Below, one piece after another: positions 1 to 6,345 of a stretch of DNA of 7,983 nucleotides (position 1 is the first letter of the stretch; each line of letters begins with the position of its first letter). The DNA lies in contig CANBQJ010000171.1 in NCBI GenBank assembly GCA_947371645.1, forward strand, positions 1 through 7,983, given 5' to 3'. The notes beneath the pieces were generated by a model that saw only the letters and a list, made by a program, of their open reading frames with translations, had not been told where the DNA came from and did no database searches. A program made the position numbers and the translations under genes. The stretch is from Burkholderiales bacterium (GTDB taxonomy: Bacteria > Pseudomonadota > Gammaproteobacteria > Burkholderiales > Burkholderiaceae).

Positions 1-585
1 AAGGCCGGCAGCGACCACCTGGTGCGCGCCTACCACCACACCTACGGCTTCCCCACGCTGACCACCAACTGCAGCAACAACTACGGGCCCTACCACTTCC
101 CCGAGAAGCTCATCCCGCTGATGATCCTGAATGCGCTGGACGGCAAGCCTTTGCCCGTCTATGGCGACGGCCTGAACATCCGCGACTGGCTCTTCGTGCG
201 CGACCACTGCGAAGCCATCTGCCAGGTGCTGCAAAAGGGCACGCTGGGCGAGACCTACAACGTGGGCGGCATCAACGAGATCAAGAACATCGACGTGGTG
301 ACCACCATCTGCCGCAAGCTCGATGAACTGCGCCCCCGCGCCGACGGCTCCAGGTACGAATCGCTGATCACGTATGTGACCGACCGCCCCGGCCACGACC
401 GCCGCTACGCCATCGACCCGACCAAGATCCAGCGCGACATCGGCTGGGCGCCGGCCGAAACCTTCGAGTCCGGCATCAACAAGACGGTGAGCTGGTACCT
501 GAGCCACACCGACTGGATCGACACCGTGCGCTCGGGCGCCTACCGCGACTGGATCGCCCGCAACTACAGCGACCGGCAGGGCTGA
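1..585 (+). CDS. rfbB: dTDP-glucose 4,6-dehydratase (5'-truncated by window edge)
   Basis: This is the C-terminal 194 residues of RfbB/RmlB, the NAD-dependent extended short-chain dehydrogenase that converts dTDP-glucose to dTDP-4-keto-6-deoxyglucose in the cytoplasm. The reading frame is open from base 1. It begins [16 protein letters not shown], so the first codon is very probably the catalytic Lys of the YxxxK motif, and the Rossmann NAD-binding half lies upstream. Family hallmarks that follow are [18 protein letters not shown] (about residues 20-37), the substrate-binding [16 protein letters not shown] (about 55-70) and YNVGG. The usual family length is about 350-360 residues, so a little over half is present. 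The first in-frame ATG-like start, a GTG at 22, is internal and not the true start. It is followed by a TA module rather than directly by rfbD, and I see no terminator in between. Identity is firm; only the 5' end is missing. Confidence 0.96.
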   Translation, partial: KAGSDHLVRAYHHTYGFPTLTTNCSNNYGPYHFPEKLIPLMILNALDGKPLPVYGDGLNIRDWLFVRDHCEAICQVLQKGTLGETYNVGGINEIKNIDVVTTICRKLDELRPRADGSRYESLITYVTDRPGHDRRYAIDPTKIQRDIGWAPAETFESGINKTVSWYLSHTDWIDTVRSGAYRDWIARNYSDRQG

Positions 586-601
586 CGCCCAAGCCCAAGC
601 G

Positions 602-649
602 TTGAAATCATTGCAATCATTGATTTCAATGCATACAATGATGTCATTG
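602..649 (+). promoter_or_regulatory. Putative promoter with embedded operators for the FitAB-type TA module
   Basis: An AT-rich stretch in an otherwise GC-rich region. A candidate -35 TTGCAA (611-616) is followed after exactly 17 bp by a candidate -10 TACAAT (634-639). A perfect 9-bp inverted repeat, TTGAAATCA (602-610) and TGATTTCAA (621-629), brackets the -35. A second perfect 6-bp inverted repeat, CAATGA (636-641) and TCATTG (644-649), covers the -10 and likely start site. Ribbon-helix-helix antitoxins of this family are known to bind inverted repeats at their own promoters with the toxin as co-repressor, so these are natural operator candidates. The repeats are seen directly; promoter function is inferred. 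Confidence 0.6.
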
Positions 650-674
650 CAAGCTCTTGCCCTGATCTTCTGCC

Positions 675-932
675 ATGGCCAGCATCACCATCCGCAACCT
701 GGACGATGAACTCAAGACGCGTTTGCGTCTGCGCGCCGCCCTGCACGGCCATTCCATGGAGGAAGAGGTCCGGGGCATCCTGCGCCAGATCCTCGGCGCG
801 GGTGCCGATGCCATGCCACTGGCACAGCGCATCCACAACCGGTTCGCGGCCGTCTACCAACAGCACGGCGCGGTGGACGCGTTGCCGATCCCGGCACGGC
901 GGGCGTCGCGGTCTGCGCCTGAACTGGACTGA
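675..932 (+). CDS. FitA/VapB-type ribbon-helix-helix antitoxin
   Basis: An 85-residue antitoxin, predicted to neutralise the PIN-domain toxin encoded 12 bp downstream and to repress the shared promoter. The N-terminus MASITIRNLDDELKTRLRLR is the classic start of FitA-like (Arc/MetJ-type) proteins: a beta strand (residues 2-7) that inserts into the DNA major groove, then helix 1 (about 10-24), then helix 2 beginning at HGHSMEEEVRGILRQIL (24-40). This matches my recollection of gonococcal FitA in pattern and length. Residues 41-85 would be the flexible toxin-binding tail. The start at 675 is chosen because it gives the canonical MASITIRNL start; there is no convincing Shine-Dalgarno sequence, so translation may be weak. 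Codon use resembles the neighbouring rhamnose genes. Function is by family, and pairing is by adjacency. Confidence 0.88.
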   Translation: MASITIRNLDDELKTRLRLRAALHGHSMEEEVRGILRQILGAGADAMPLAQRIHNRFAAVYQQHGAVDALPIPARRASRSAPELD

Positions 933-944
933 GGCCGGCCCCCC

Positions 945-1370
945 ATGCTCCTGGACACCAACGTGCTGTCAGAACTGATGCGGCCCAGCCCCGCACCGGC
1001 CGTGCTCGACTGGTTCGCCGGGCAGACGCAAGCCCAGGTTGCCCACTTCATCAGCGCCGTGACCCAGGCCGAAATCCTGCTGGGCATCCAGCTCCTGCCA
1101 GAGGGGCAACGCAAGGCGGCACTGAACGAGGCGTCGCAAGCCATGTTCGAGACGGATTTCAAAGACCATGTCCTGCCCTTCGACCAGGGCGCTGCGCAAA
1201 ACTACGCCCTCATCGTGGCCCGGCGCACCGCGCAAGGGCGCCCCATCTCTACTGAAGACGCTCAGATCGCGGCCACGGCGGTCCAACACCAGCTGCCCTT
1301 GGTCACGCGCAACACCCGGGATTTCGAACTCATTCCCGACCTCCAACTCATCAACCCCTGGGCGCCATGA
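945..1370 (+). CDS. vapC: FitB/VapC-type PIN-domain toxin (predicted ribonuclease)
   Basis: A 141-residue PIN-domain protein, the predicted Mg2+-dependent RNase toxin of the pair with the antitoxin just upstream. All four acidic positions expected of PIN nucleases are visible: D4 in MLLDTNVLSE, E43 in TQAEILLG, D105 in STEDAQIAATA, and D126 in VTRNTRDFE. The N-terminal LLDTNVLSELMRP and the C-terminal INPWAP closely resemble the ends of gonococcal FitB (about 139 residues), so this belongs to the FitB branch and looks full length and intact. The ATG at 945 is preceded by a weak GAGG at 931-934. The stop TGA (1368-1370) overlaps the rfbD start ATG (1367-1369) as ATGA, coupling the toxin to a rhamnose gene. 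RNA targets cannot be read from sequence. Confidence 0.92.
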   Translation: MLLDTNVLSELMRPSPAPAVLDWFAGQTQAQVAHFISAVTQAEILLGIQLLPEGQRKAALNEASQAMFETDFKDHVLPFDQGAAQNYALIVARRTAQGRPISTEDAQIAATAVQHQLPLVTRNTRDFELIPDLQLINPWAP

Positions 1371-2281
1371 ACATCCTTTTGCTCGGCCAGGACGGCCAGG
1401 TCGGCTGGGAGCTGCAACGCGCCCTGCGCCCCCTGGGCACCGTCACCGGCCTCGACTTCAACACCCCCGGTCCCGCCCAGGCGCCCGAGCTGAAGGCCGA
1501 CTTCACCCACCCCGACGTGGTGGCCGCCCTGGTGCGCGCCGTGCGCCCTGACGTCATCGTCAGCGCCGCCGCCCACACGGCTGTGGACAAGGCCGAAAGT
1601 GAGCCCGAGCTGGTGCGCACCATCAACGCCACCACGCCCGGCCGCATCGCGCAAGAAGCCGCGCAGCTGGGCGCCTTGCTGGTGCACTACAGCACCGACT
1701 ACGTGTTCGACGGCAGCGGCCACGCCCCGCGGGATGAAACCGCACCCACCGGCCCCTTGAGCGTCTACGGCCGCACCAAGCTGGAAGGCGAACAGGCCAT
1801 CCAGGCCAGCGGCTGCCGGCACCTCATCTTGCGCACCAGCTGGGTCTACGCCGCGCGCGGCGGCAACTTCGCCAAGACCATGCTGCGCCTGGGCGCAGAG
1901 CGCGATCAGCTCAAGGTCATCAACGACCAGATCGGCGCCCCCACCGGCGCAGACCTGCTGGCCGATGTCACCGCCCATGCCATCCGCGCCACCCTGGCCA
2001 GCCCGGCGCTCAGCGGCCTGTACCACGCCGTCGCCGCCGGCGAGACCAGCTGGTTTGACTACGCCCGCTTCGTCATCGAATGGGCCCGCGCCAACGGCCA
2101 GGCCATCCAGGTGGCGCCAGAAGCCATCGAGGCCCTGCCCACCAGCGCCTACCCCACACCGGCACAACGCCCGCTCAACTCGCGCCTGTCCACCCAGCGC
2201 CTGCAACAGGCCTTTGGCCTCACGCTGCCGCACTGGCAAGTGGGCGTCGAGCGCATGCTCAGAGAAATCCACGGAAAGTGA
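1367..2281 (+). CDS. rfbD: dTDP-4-dehydrorhamnose reductase
   Basis: RfbD/RmlD is the last enzyme of dTDP-L-rhamnose synthesis, reducing dTDP-4-keto-L-rhamnose with NAD(P)H in the cytoplasm. At 304 residues it is of normal length. It opens with the dinucleotide-binding loop GQDGQVG (residues 7-13) right after the first beta strand MNILLL. The active-site segment YSTDYVFDG gives T110-D111, and YGRTK gives the YxxxK pair Y134/K138. The substrate region around [15 protein letters not shown] is also typical. The start at 1367 is firm because the Rossmann fold begins immediately. No clear Shine-Dalgarno precedes it, and the start overlaps the upstream toxin stop by 4 bp, so expression probably depends on translational coupling to the toxin gene. 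rfbA follows after 5 bp. Confidence 0.97.
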   Translation: MNILLLGQDGQVGWELQRALRPLGTVTGLDFNTPGPAQAPELKADFTHPDVVAALVRAVRPDVIVSAAAHTAVDKAESEPELVRTINATTPGRIAQEAAQLGALLVHYSTDYVFDGSGHAPRDETAPTGPLSVYGRTKLEGEQAIQASGCRHLILRTSWVYAARGGNFAKTMLRLGAERDQLKVINDQIGAPTGADLLADVTAHAIRATLASPALSGLYHAVAAGETSWFDYARFVIEWARANGQAIQVAPEAIEALPTSAYPTPAQRPLNSRLSTQRLQQAFGLTLPHWQVGVERMLREIHGK

Positions 2282-2286
2282 ACACC

Positions 2287-3168
2287 ATGGCCCGCAAAGG
2301 CATCATCCTGGCCGGCGGTTCCGGCACCCGCCTGCACCCCGCCACCCTGGCCGTGAGCAAGCAGCTGCTGCCCGTCTACGACAAGCCCATGGTGTACTAC
2401 CCGCTCAGCACCCTCATGCTGGCCGGCATCAGAGACATCCTGGTCATCAGCACCCCGCAAGACACCCCGCGCTTTCAAAGCCTGCTGGGCGACGGCAGCC
2501 AGTGGGGCCTCAACCTGAGCTACTGCGTGCAGCCCAGCCCTGACGGCCTGGCGCAGGCCTTCATCCTGGGCAAAGATTTTGTGGGCCACAACCCCAGCGC
2601 CCTGGTGCTGGGCGACAACATCTACTACGGCCACGCCCTGCAAGAACAGCTGCAGCACGCCGATGCCCGCAGCGGTGGTGCCAGCGTCTTTGCCTACCAC
2701 GTGACCGACCCGGAGCGCTACGGCGTGGTCGACTTCGATGCGCACAAGCGCGCCCTGAGCATCGAAGAAAAGCCCAAGGCGCCCAAGAGCAACTACGCCG
2801 TCACCGGCCTGTACTTCTACGACGAACAGGTCTGCGACATCGCCGCCAGCATCCAGCCCAGCCCCCGTGGCGAGCTGGAAATCACGGATGTGAACGCCCG
2901 CTACCTGGCCCAGGGCCAGCTCAACGTCGAGATCATGGGCCGGGGCTACGCCTGGCTGGACACCGGCACCCACGACAGCCTGCTGGAGGCCGGCCAGTTC
3001 ATCGCCACCCTGGAAAAGCGCCAGGGCCTCAAAGTGGCCTGCCTGGAAGAAATCGCCTACCGCGCCGGTTGGATCACGGCCGAACAGGTGCACAAGCTGG
3101 CACAGCCCCTGCTCAAGAACGGCTACGGGCAGTACCTGCTCAAGGTCATCAACGACACCATTTACTGA
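2287..3168 (+). CDS. rfbA: Glucose-1-phosphate thymidylyltransferase
   Basis: RfbA/RmlA joins dTTP and glucose-1-phosphate to give dTDP-glucose, the committed and feedback-regulated step of the pathway. The 293-residue product shows the nucleotidyltransferase signature GGSGTRLHP (residues 10-18) with the essential K25 in [11 protein letters not shown], the metal/sugar-binding LGDNIYYGH with D110, the EEKP motif (160-163), and [15 protein letters not shown] with D225. The ATG at 2287 is preferred because GGAAAG at 2273-2278 is a good Shine-Dalgarno 8 bp upstream. An in-frame GTG at 2278 would add three residues and overlap the rfbD stop as GTGA. Longer upstream in-frame starts would run through rfbD and are not real. 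The gene is followed by parDE instead of directly by rfbC. Confidence 0.97.
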   Translation: MARKGIILAGGSGTRLHPATLAVSKQLLPVYDKPMVYYPLSTLMLAGIRDILVISTPQDTPRFQSLLGDGSQWGLNLSYCVQPSPDGLAQAFILGKDFVGHNPSALVLGDNIYYGHALQEQLQHADARSGGASVFAYHVTDPERYGVVDFDAHKRALSIEEKPKAPKSNYAVTGLYFYDEQVCDIAASIQPSPRGELEITDVNARYLAQGQLNVEIMGRGYAWLDTGTHDSLLEAGQFIATLEKRQGLKVACLEEIAYRAGWITAEQVHKLAQPLLKNGYGQYLLKVINDTIY

Positions 3169-3194
3169 GCCCACAAGAACCCGCTGACCCCGAC
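3168..3194 (+). repeat. Degenerate direct repeat of the rfbC start region (possible insertion scar)
   Basis: Bases 3168-3180 (AGCCCACAAGAAC) match 3791-3803 (AGCTCACATGAAC), which carries the rfbC start codon, at 11 of 13 positions. Collinear matches continue with gaps: CCGC at 3181-3184 against 3809-3812, and CCCCGAC at 3188-3194 against 3821-3827. The two copies flank parDE. The upstream copy has AAG where rfbC has ATG. It could be a decayed relic of the original rfbA-rfbC junction left when parDE arrived, or chance similarity in GC-rich sequence. The alignment is seen; the history is inferred. Confidence 0.35.
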
Positions 3195-3240
3195 ATGGCC
3201 ATCAATTGGCAATCTTTGCCATTGGTGATATGGTGGCCAC
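3195..3240 (+). promoter_or_regulatory. Putative parDE promoter and operator
   Basis: A candidate -35 TTGGCA (3206-3211) is spaced 17 bp from a candidate -10 TATGGT (3229-3234). Roughly nested inverted repeats surround it: TGGCAA (3207-3212) with TTGCCA (3216-3221), ATCA (3201-3204) with TGAT (3226-3229), and two copies of the palindrome TGGCCA (3196-3201 and 3234-3239). ParD ribbon-helix-helix antitoxins are known to bind repeats in their own promoters, so this is the likely autoregulatory site. The predicted transcription start falls at or next to the parD ATG at 3241, which would give a leaderless message. Function is inferred. Confidence 0.5.
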
Positions 3241-3489
3241 ATGACAGCCAGCATGAACATCTCTTTGCCGGAATCGCTCAAAGCGTTTGTGGATGAGCGG
3301 GTGAAATCTCGCGGCTATGGCTCTCACAGCGAATACCTGCGAGACCTGGTGCGCAAAGACGAGTTGGAGGCCGCCAAAGAAAAAATGCGCGCCTTGATTG
3401 CCGAAGGGCTGAACTCTCCGCCGGGCCGCTCCTGGGACGCACTTCAAAGCGATCTCACTCAGCGCCTTCAGCGCCAAACGAAGCCGTGA
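3241..3489 (+). CDS. parD: ParD-family ribbon-helix-helix antitoxin
   Basis: An 82-residue ParD-type antitoxin expected to bind and neutralise the ParE toxin encoded 3 bp downstream and to repress the operon. The DNA-binding strand is MNISLP (residues 5-10), followed by helix 1 (about 11-24, ESLKAFVDERVKSR) and helix 2 from YGSHSEYLRDLVRKDE (26-41). The remainder, rich in charged residues and ending near QRLQRQTKP, is the toxin-binding arm. The family commonly starts with a few residues before MNISLP, which fits ATG 3241; ATG 3253 would start exactly at MNISLP and cannot be excluded. No good Shine-Dalgarno is present for either. Third codon positions use more A/T (TCT, TTT, GAT, AAA, TAT) than rfbA or rfbC, suggesting more recent acquisition. 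Confidence 0.9.
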   Translation: MTASMNISLPESLKAFVDERVKSRGYGSHSEYLRDLVRKDELEAAKEKMRALIAEGLNSPPGRSWDALQSDLTQRLQRQTKP

Positions 3490-3492
3490 GGC

Positions 3493-3801
3493 ATGAAGCC
3501 CATCGTCTTGCGGCTGGCCGCCGAAACCGACATTGACCATGCATTCGGGTACTACCTGACCGAGGCGGGTGCAGATACTGCATCGCATTTTGTGGACGAG
3601 GTCGGCGTGGCCATGCGTCACATCGCTTTGCACCCTGCCACAGGGTCGCCCCGATATGGGCAGTTGTGCGACGTGCCAGGGTTGCGATCGTGGTTGCTAC
3701 AGCGCTTCCCCTACACGGTGTTGTACCTTGAACGAGACGAACATCTGGACGTTCTGCGCGTACTGCATCAACACGCCGACATCCCTGCACAGCTCACATG
3801 A
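3493..3801 (+). CDS. parE: ParE-family (RelE/ParE superfamily) toxin
   Basis: A 102-residue toxin of the RelE/ParE fold; characterised ParE proteins inhibit DNA gyrase, while RelE relatives cleave mRNA. Family marks are the N-terminal strand VLRLAAETDIDHAFGYYLTE, the mid-protein HPATGSPRYG (47-56), the VPGLRSWLLQRFPYTVLYLE segment (61-80), and the closing LRVLHQHADIPAQL (88-101) typical of ParE. The catalytic ribosome-dependent RNase residues of RelE are not evident, so ParE is the better assignment, though the exact target cannot be told from sequence. It begins 3 bp after parD. Its stop TGA (3799-3801) overlaps the rfbC start ATG (3798-3800) as ATGA, exactly as the other toxin overlaps rfbD. 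Codon use is less GC-biased than the neighbours. It looks full length. Confidence 0.9.
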   Translation: MKPIVLRLAAETDIDHAFGYYLTEAGADTASHFVDEVGVAMRHIALHPATGSPRYGQLCDVPGLRSWLLQRFPYTVLYLERDEHLDVLRVLHQHADIPAQLT

Positions 3802-4361
3802 ACATCATCCGCACCGAGATCCCCGACGTCCTCATCATCGAGCCCGCCCGCTTTGGCGACGAACGCGGCTGGTTCATGGAAGCCCACAGCCAGCCCAAGT
3901 TCGAAGCCGCGCTGCGTGAACTGGGCCTGCCGGTGCCTGGCCCCTTCGTGCAAGACAACCATTCGTGCAGCCAGCGTGGCGTGCTGCGCGGCATGCACCT
4001 GCAACTGGCGCCGCACGCCCAAGGCAAGCTGGTGCGGGTGGCCCAGGGCAGCGTCTACGACGTGGCGGTGGACGTGCGCCGCGGCTCACCCACCTATGGG
4101 CGCTGGGTGGGCGAGGTGATCAGTGCCGACAACCGCCGCCAGCTGTGGATACCGCCGGGCTTTGCCCACGGCTTCCTGGCCCTGGAAGACAACACGCACT
4201 TCCTCTACAAGGTGACGGCCAACTACAACAAGGACAGCGAGCGCAGCCTGCGCTGGGACGACCCCGCCCTGGCCATCACCTGGCCGCTGGACGGCATCAC
4301 CCCGCTGGTGGCCGCCAAAGACGCCGACGCGCCCACGCTGGCGCAGGCCCAACTGAGTTGA
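3798..4361 (+). CDS. rfbC: dTDP-4-dehydrorhamnose 3,5-epimerase
   Basis: RfbC/RmlC epimerises dTDP-4-keto-6-deoxyglucose at C3 and C5 to dTDP-4-keto-L-rhamnose, the substrate of RfbD. The 187-residue cupin has the standard length and motifs: FGDERGWFMEAH (19-30), QDNHSCSQRGVLRGMHLQ with catalytic-type H67, K77 in the AQGKLVRV strand, WIPPGFAHGFLAL (117-129), FLYKVTANYNKDSE with Y137 and Y143, and RWDDPAL with D154/D155. The start at 3798 gives the usual short lead into the first strand. It overlaps the parE stop by 4 bp and has no obvious Shine-Dalgarno, so translation is probably coupled to parE. It is the last gene of the rhamnose cluster and is followed by strong hairpins. Confidence 0.97.
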   Translation: MNIIRTEIPDVLIIEPARFGDERGWFMEAHSQPKFEAALRELGLPVPGPFVQDNHSCSQRGVLRGMHLQLAPHAQGKLVRVAQGSVYDVAVDVRRGSPTYGRWVGEVISADNRRQLWIPPGFAHGFLALEDNTHFLYKVTANYNKDSERSLRWDDPALAITWPLDGITPLVAAKDADAPTLAQAQLS

Positions 4362-4374
4362 ACGGGGCTGAACT

Positions 4375-4425
4375 GCGCCCCCCGGGCCTGCGGGGGACGC
4401 AGCGTAACGCCCGGTAAGCGGGCGT
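4375..4425 (+). terminator. Tandem GC hairpins after rfbC, possible operon end
   Basis: Two adjacent stem-loops lie just after the rfbC stop. The first pairs 4375-4383 with 4392-4400 (GCG, one C-A mismatch, then CCCCC with GGGGG; 8-nt loop). The second pairs ACGCCCG (4407-4413) with CGGGCGT (4419-4425), a perfect 7-bp stem with a 5-nt loop. Neither is followed by a T run, so this is not a canonical intrinsic terminator; they may slow polymerase, protect the 3' end of the message, or belong to a dispersed palindromic repeat. The rest of the 181-bp gap (4362-4542) holds an imperfect 10-bp tandem repeat at 4441-4460 and no clear promoter. Confidence 0.4.
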
Positions 4426-4542
4426 CGAGGGCCCAGGAAGCTGTAAGAGACTGTGAGATGCGTGCCGCTTTGCCGCGCGTGGGCAGCGCCTTGCCCGCAA
4501 CATCCTCACCTCTTCCCGCTTGCGCCCGATACAGGCTGCACC

Positions 4543-6333
4543 ATGCCCGCATTTGAATTTTCCCTCTCGCGCCAGCCTCGACGCGCGTTGCCCTGGTCTG
4601 CCGCCCTGTTCTGCCTGCTGCTCAGCGCCTGTGGCGGCGGCGGCGGCAACACCCCGGAGAAGGTGGCAGCCTCTGCGCCCCAGACGGTGAGCTACCCGGC
4701 CTCTGACGCTGACGCCCAGCGCTTCCTCACCCAGGCCACTTTCGGCCCCACCGATGCCGACGTGGCCGCGGTGAAGGCGCAGGGGTTTCAGCCGTGGATT
4801 GACAGCCAGATCCAGGCCACGCCAGCCAAGAGCCACCTCACTTATTTTGGTGAGCGCGACGCCGCCATCAAGGTGGTCAACCCCACGGCCAATGCCGGCT
4901 TCAACGAAGTGGTGCAGAGCTTCTGGTTCCACGCCCTGAGCGGGCAAGACCAGTTGCGTCAGCGCGTGGCCTTTGCCTTGTCCGAGATCTTCGTGGTGTC
5001 GGGTGCCGACAGCTGCGGTGCAGAGCACCCCATCGCAGGCGCCGGTTACCTGGACATGCTGGCCGACAACGCTTTCGGCAGCTTCCGCAACCTGCTGGAA
5101 AAGGTGGCGATGCACCCGCTCATGGGCTGCTATCTCTCGCACCTGAAGAACCAGCGCGAAGACGTCAACACCGGCCGCGTGCCCGATGAGAACTTCGCCC
5201 GCGAGATCATGCAGCTGTTCACCATCGGGCTCTACCAGCTCAATGCCGACGGCTCGCAGAAGAAGGACGCGAGCAACAACCCCATCGAAACCTACACCGC
5301 CAGCGACGTGGCCGGCCTGGCCAAGGTCTTCACCGGCTTCAGCTACGACTGCCCGGACTGGCCTTCTGACAACTGCTTCTTCTGGGGCCAGAAGACCGCC
5401 AACACGGCCTACACCGACTTCTGGTACCGCCCCATGGTGGGCTATCCGCAGTACCACAGCTACCTCACGGCCAAGTCCTTCCTGGGCCAGACCATCCCGG
5501 CGCAGACCCGGCCTGACCCGACCGCCGACCTCAAAACCGCTCTCGACTTTCTGGCGCTCACCCACCCCAATGTGGGCCCCTTCATCGGCAAGCAGCTCAT
5601 CCAGCGCCTGGTCACCAGCAACCCTTCTGCCGCATACGTGGGCCGGGTCACCGCCGCGTTCGAGGCCTCAGGCCGCAACCTGGGCGCCATGGTCAAGGCC
5701 ATCCTCACCGACCCGGAGGCCCGCGACACCGCCACCGCCCTGAGCAGCTACAGCTTTGGCAAGGTGCGCGAACCCATCCTCCGCCTGTCGGCCTTCTTGC
5801 GCGGCGTGGGCATCTCGTCGGATTCAACGGCCTACCTGGTCGATGCCACCGACGACTCGGCCACCTTGTCGCAATCGCCCTTGAAGGCGCCCACCGTCTT
5901 CAACTTCTTCCGCCCGGGCTACGTCTTCCCTGGTGGCGCTTCGGCCGCGCTGAACCTGGTGGCGCCCGAGCTGCAGATCACCAATGAAAGCAGCCTGGCC
6001 GGCTACGTGAACTACATGAAGAGCGTGGTGTCGCAGGGCACAGGGCGCTACAGCGCCACCTTGCTGCGCAATGACGTCCAGCCCAGCTACAACCTGGACA
6101 CCACCAACGACTGGTACGTGCTGGCCAAAGCCACCGATGCCAGCGCGCTGGTCGAGCTGATCAACCAGAAGCTCATGTACGGCACCATGCCCGACGCCTT
6201 GCGCACCGAAATCAAGACGGCGGTTCAAAGCATCACGCTCAGTGCCACGCCCACCACCTCTCAGGTCAAAAACCGCTTGTGGGCGGCCTTGCTGCTCACC
6301 GTGGCCTCGCCCGAATTCATGATCCAGAAGTAA
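4543..6333 (+). CDS. DUF1800 domain-containing lipoprotein
   Basis: A 596-residue DUF1800 protein of unknown biochemical function. An N-terminal lipoprotein signal is clear: basic R10/R13/R14, a hydrophobic run, and the lipobox LSAC with lipidated C30, followed by a GGGGG linker and no Asp at +2, so outer-membrane anchoring is expected. The DUF1800 domain starts at AQRFLTQATFGPT (58-70) and includes ENFAREIMQLFTIGLY (216-231), NVGPFIGKQLIQRLVTSNP (343-361), REPILRLSAFLRG, and LKAPTVFNFFRPGY (447-460), all family hallmarks. The start is placed at 4543 because it puts the lipobox at the normal distance; the same frame opens at 4453 but that start would add 30 residues before the signal peptide. 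The DUF1501 gene follows after 12 bp, and the two families are commonly paired. Confidence 0.92.
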   Translation: MPAFEFSLSRQPRRALPWSAALFCLLLSACGGGGGNTPEKVAASAPQTVSYPASDADAQRFLTQATFGPTDADVAAVKAQGFQPWIDSQIQATPAKSHLTYFGERDAAIKVVNPTANAGFNEVVQSFWFHALSGQDQLRQRVAFALSEIFVVSGADSCGAEHPIAGAGYLDMLADNAFGSFRNLLEKVAMHPLMGCYLSHLKNQREDVNTGRVPDENFAREIMQLFTIGLYQLNADGSQKKDASNNPIETYTASDVAGLAKVFTGFSYDCPDWPSDNCFFWGQKTANTAYTDFWYRPMVGYPQYHSYLTAKSFLGQTIPAQTRPDPTADLKTALDFLALTHPNVGPFIGKQLIQRLVTSNPSAAYVGRVTAAFEASGRNLGAMVKAILTDPEARDTATALSSYSFGKVREPILRLSAFLRGVGISSDSTAYLVDATDDSATLSQSPLKAPTVFNFFRPGYVFPGGASAALNLVAPELQITNESSLAGYVNYMKSVVSQGTGRYSATLLRNDVQPSYNLDTTNDWYVLAKATDASALVELINQKLMYGTMPDALRTEIKTAVQSITLSATPTTSQVKNRLWAALLLTVASPEFMIQK

Positions 6334-6345
6334 GGCACCGTTCCC

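Noticed and set aside
602..629. Inverted repeat after rfbB as a rho-independent terminator
   Set aside because: The stem is AT-rich and has no downstream T run; its overlap with a 17-bp-spaced -35/-10 pair fits an operator better.
1262..2272. A 336-residue open frame on the - strand opposite rfbD
   Set aside because: It is antisense to a clearly conserved reductase, is low-complexity (Gly/Ala/Val-rich) and shows no family motif; such frames arise from GC-rich third-position bias.
2080..2286. Upstream extension of RfbA into the rfbD coding region
   Set aside because: The added residues are rfbD read in another frame; RfbA's conserved N-terminus starts at 2287 with a good ribosome binding site.
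2149..3174. A 341-residue open frame on the - strand opposite rfbA
   Set aside because: It mirrors RfbA codons and has no recognisable domain; antisense shadow.
4453..4542. Upstream extension of the DUF1800 protein to an ATG at 4453
   Set aside because: It would add 30 unconserved residues before a normal lipoprotein signal peptide; the ATG at 4543 places the lipobox Cys at residue 30.
4297..5565. A 422-residue open frame on the - strand across the rfbC end and the DUF1800 gene
   Set aside because: It spans two unrelated genes and a hairpin gap, is rich in Gly/Val/Arg without motifs, and is explained by base composition.
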